DNA of 6,075 nucleotides from Lachnoclostridium sp. UBA3775 (GTDB taxonomy: Bacteria > Bacillota > Clostridia > Lachnospirales > Lachnospiraceae), in assembly GCA_002369525.1 (NCBI GenBank), contig DFFN01000166.1:1-6075 (forward strand), written 5' to 3'. This document shows positions 5,649 through 6,075 of this stretch, piece after piece. The position numbers and the translations under genes are program-made. The notes under the pieces are model-generated. The model saw only the letters and a program-made list of their open reading frames with translations, had not been told where the DNA came from and did not search any database. The first letter of the stretch is position 1. Each line of letters opens with the position of its first letter.

Positions 5649-6075
5649 AAAAACTGAGCTTTTCCAGGAAACAGCTTGCAATTCCGTACATCCTGTTCCT
5701 GGCAGTATTTGTTGTCATGCCGCTTATCATAGTGGTACGATATGCATTTACAAATGCGGCAGGAAAGATTTCGTTCACCAATTTCCTGCACTTCTTTACG
5801 GATGCAAACACCATAGGCACGCTTGTGTACTCGGCGGCTGTTGCATTTTGCGCAACGGCAGTCTGCCTCGTTATCGCATATCCCCTGGCATATATACTCG
5901 CAAGAGGCGGGTTCAAGGGCGGGCCTGCGCTTTTGCTGCTTTTTGTAATGCCGATGTGGATCAACTTTACGCTTAGGATCACGGCGCTTAAGGAAATACT
6001 GACGGTTATCGAGGGCAATCTTGCAATGTATCCCTTCCTCAACACCATTATCGGCATGACCTATGATTTCCTGCC
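5645..6075 (+). CDS. potB: Spermidine/putrescine ABC transporter permease, N-terminal fragment (3' end outside window)
   Basis: Inner-membrane permease of the polyamine importer, expected to pair with PotC and couple to PotA. The first 143 codons are present and open at the window end. The N-terminus is short and basic (MKKLSFSRKQ), followed by a membrane segment at about 11-32, a second at about 57-85 (VCLVIAYPLAYILARG) and a third at about 94-110 (PALLLLFVMPMWINFTLR). The AYPLAY..A then LLLFVMPMW..LR pattern matches PotB and the binding-protein-dependent permease family. The ATP-binding EAA loop should lie downstream. The start overlaps the potA stop as ATGA, with AAAGGA 5 bases upstream and AGAGGAG further back, so translation is probably coupled and the subunits made together. 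potC and potD would be expected after the window. Confidence 0.9.
   Translation, partial: MKKLSFSRKQLAIPYILFLAVFVVMPLIIVVRYAFTNAAGKISFTNFLHFFTDANTIGTLVYSAAVAFCATAVCLVIAYPLAYILARGGFKGGPALLLLFVMPMWINFTLRITALKEILTVIEGNLAMYPFLNTIIGMTYDFL

Noticed and set aside
5623..6057. Minus-strand open frame opposite potB
   Set aside because: The + strand frame at 5645-6075 is a clear PotB permease with a proper ribosome binding site; the opposite frame is a shadow.

Overview
The window looks like part of the chromosome of a Gram-positive anaerobe of the class Clostridia, most likely Lachnospiraceae or a close relative. This rests on the character of the proteins (a clostridial-type EPSP synthase, a CPBP membrane protease and a PotA/PotB pair), purine-rich Shine-Dalgarno sites, moderate GC and frequent ATA/AGA/AGG codons. 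The family is an inference; no rRNA or other strong marker is present. All genes lie on the + strand and are tightly packed, with no mobile element, CRISPR array or RNA gene that I can see.

Layout: (1) 1-450 is the 3' end of leuS (leucyl-tRNA synthetase). (2) 451-525 holds a strong 13-bp hairpin whose T-rich flank is on the minus-strand side. (3) 526-2088 is aroA (EPSP synthase, shikimate pathway), about 90 residues longer than usual, with a roughly 50-residue charged insertion that begins at a perfect 20-bp palindrome. (4) 2089-2180 holds a good sigma-A type promoter, with a 9-bp direct repeat overlapping the -10, and a possible six-codon leader ORF. (5) 2181-3245 is a CPBP-family intramembrane protease. 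(6) 3242-4183 is a D-2-hydroxyacid dehydrogenase, joined to the protease gene by an ATGA overlap. (7) 4203-5648 is potA, the ATPase of a spermidine/putrescine importer, with an unusually long C-terminus that looks like a duplicated TOBE-type regulatory region. (8) 5645-6075 is the start of potB, the permease, again joined by ATGA and cut by the window end.

From the spacing, the genes from the protease to potB (gap or overlap of -4, +19 and -4 bp) probably form one transcript from the promoter at 2121-2149, leading into the rest of a polyamine transport operon beyond the window. leuS and aroA are housekeeping genes, probably expressed separately.

I found no clear new multi-gene system. The points most worth a second look are the tandem C-terminal module of PotA, the aroA insertion with its palindrome, the repeat-bearing promoter, and the reversed-polarity hairpin after leuS.
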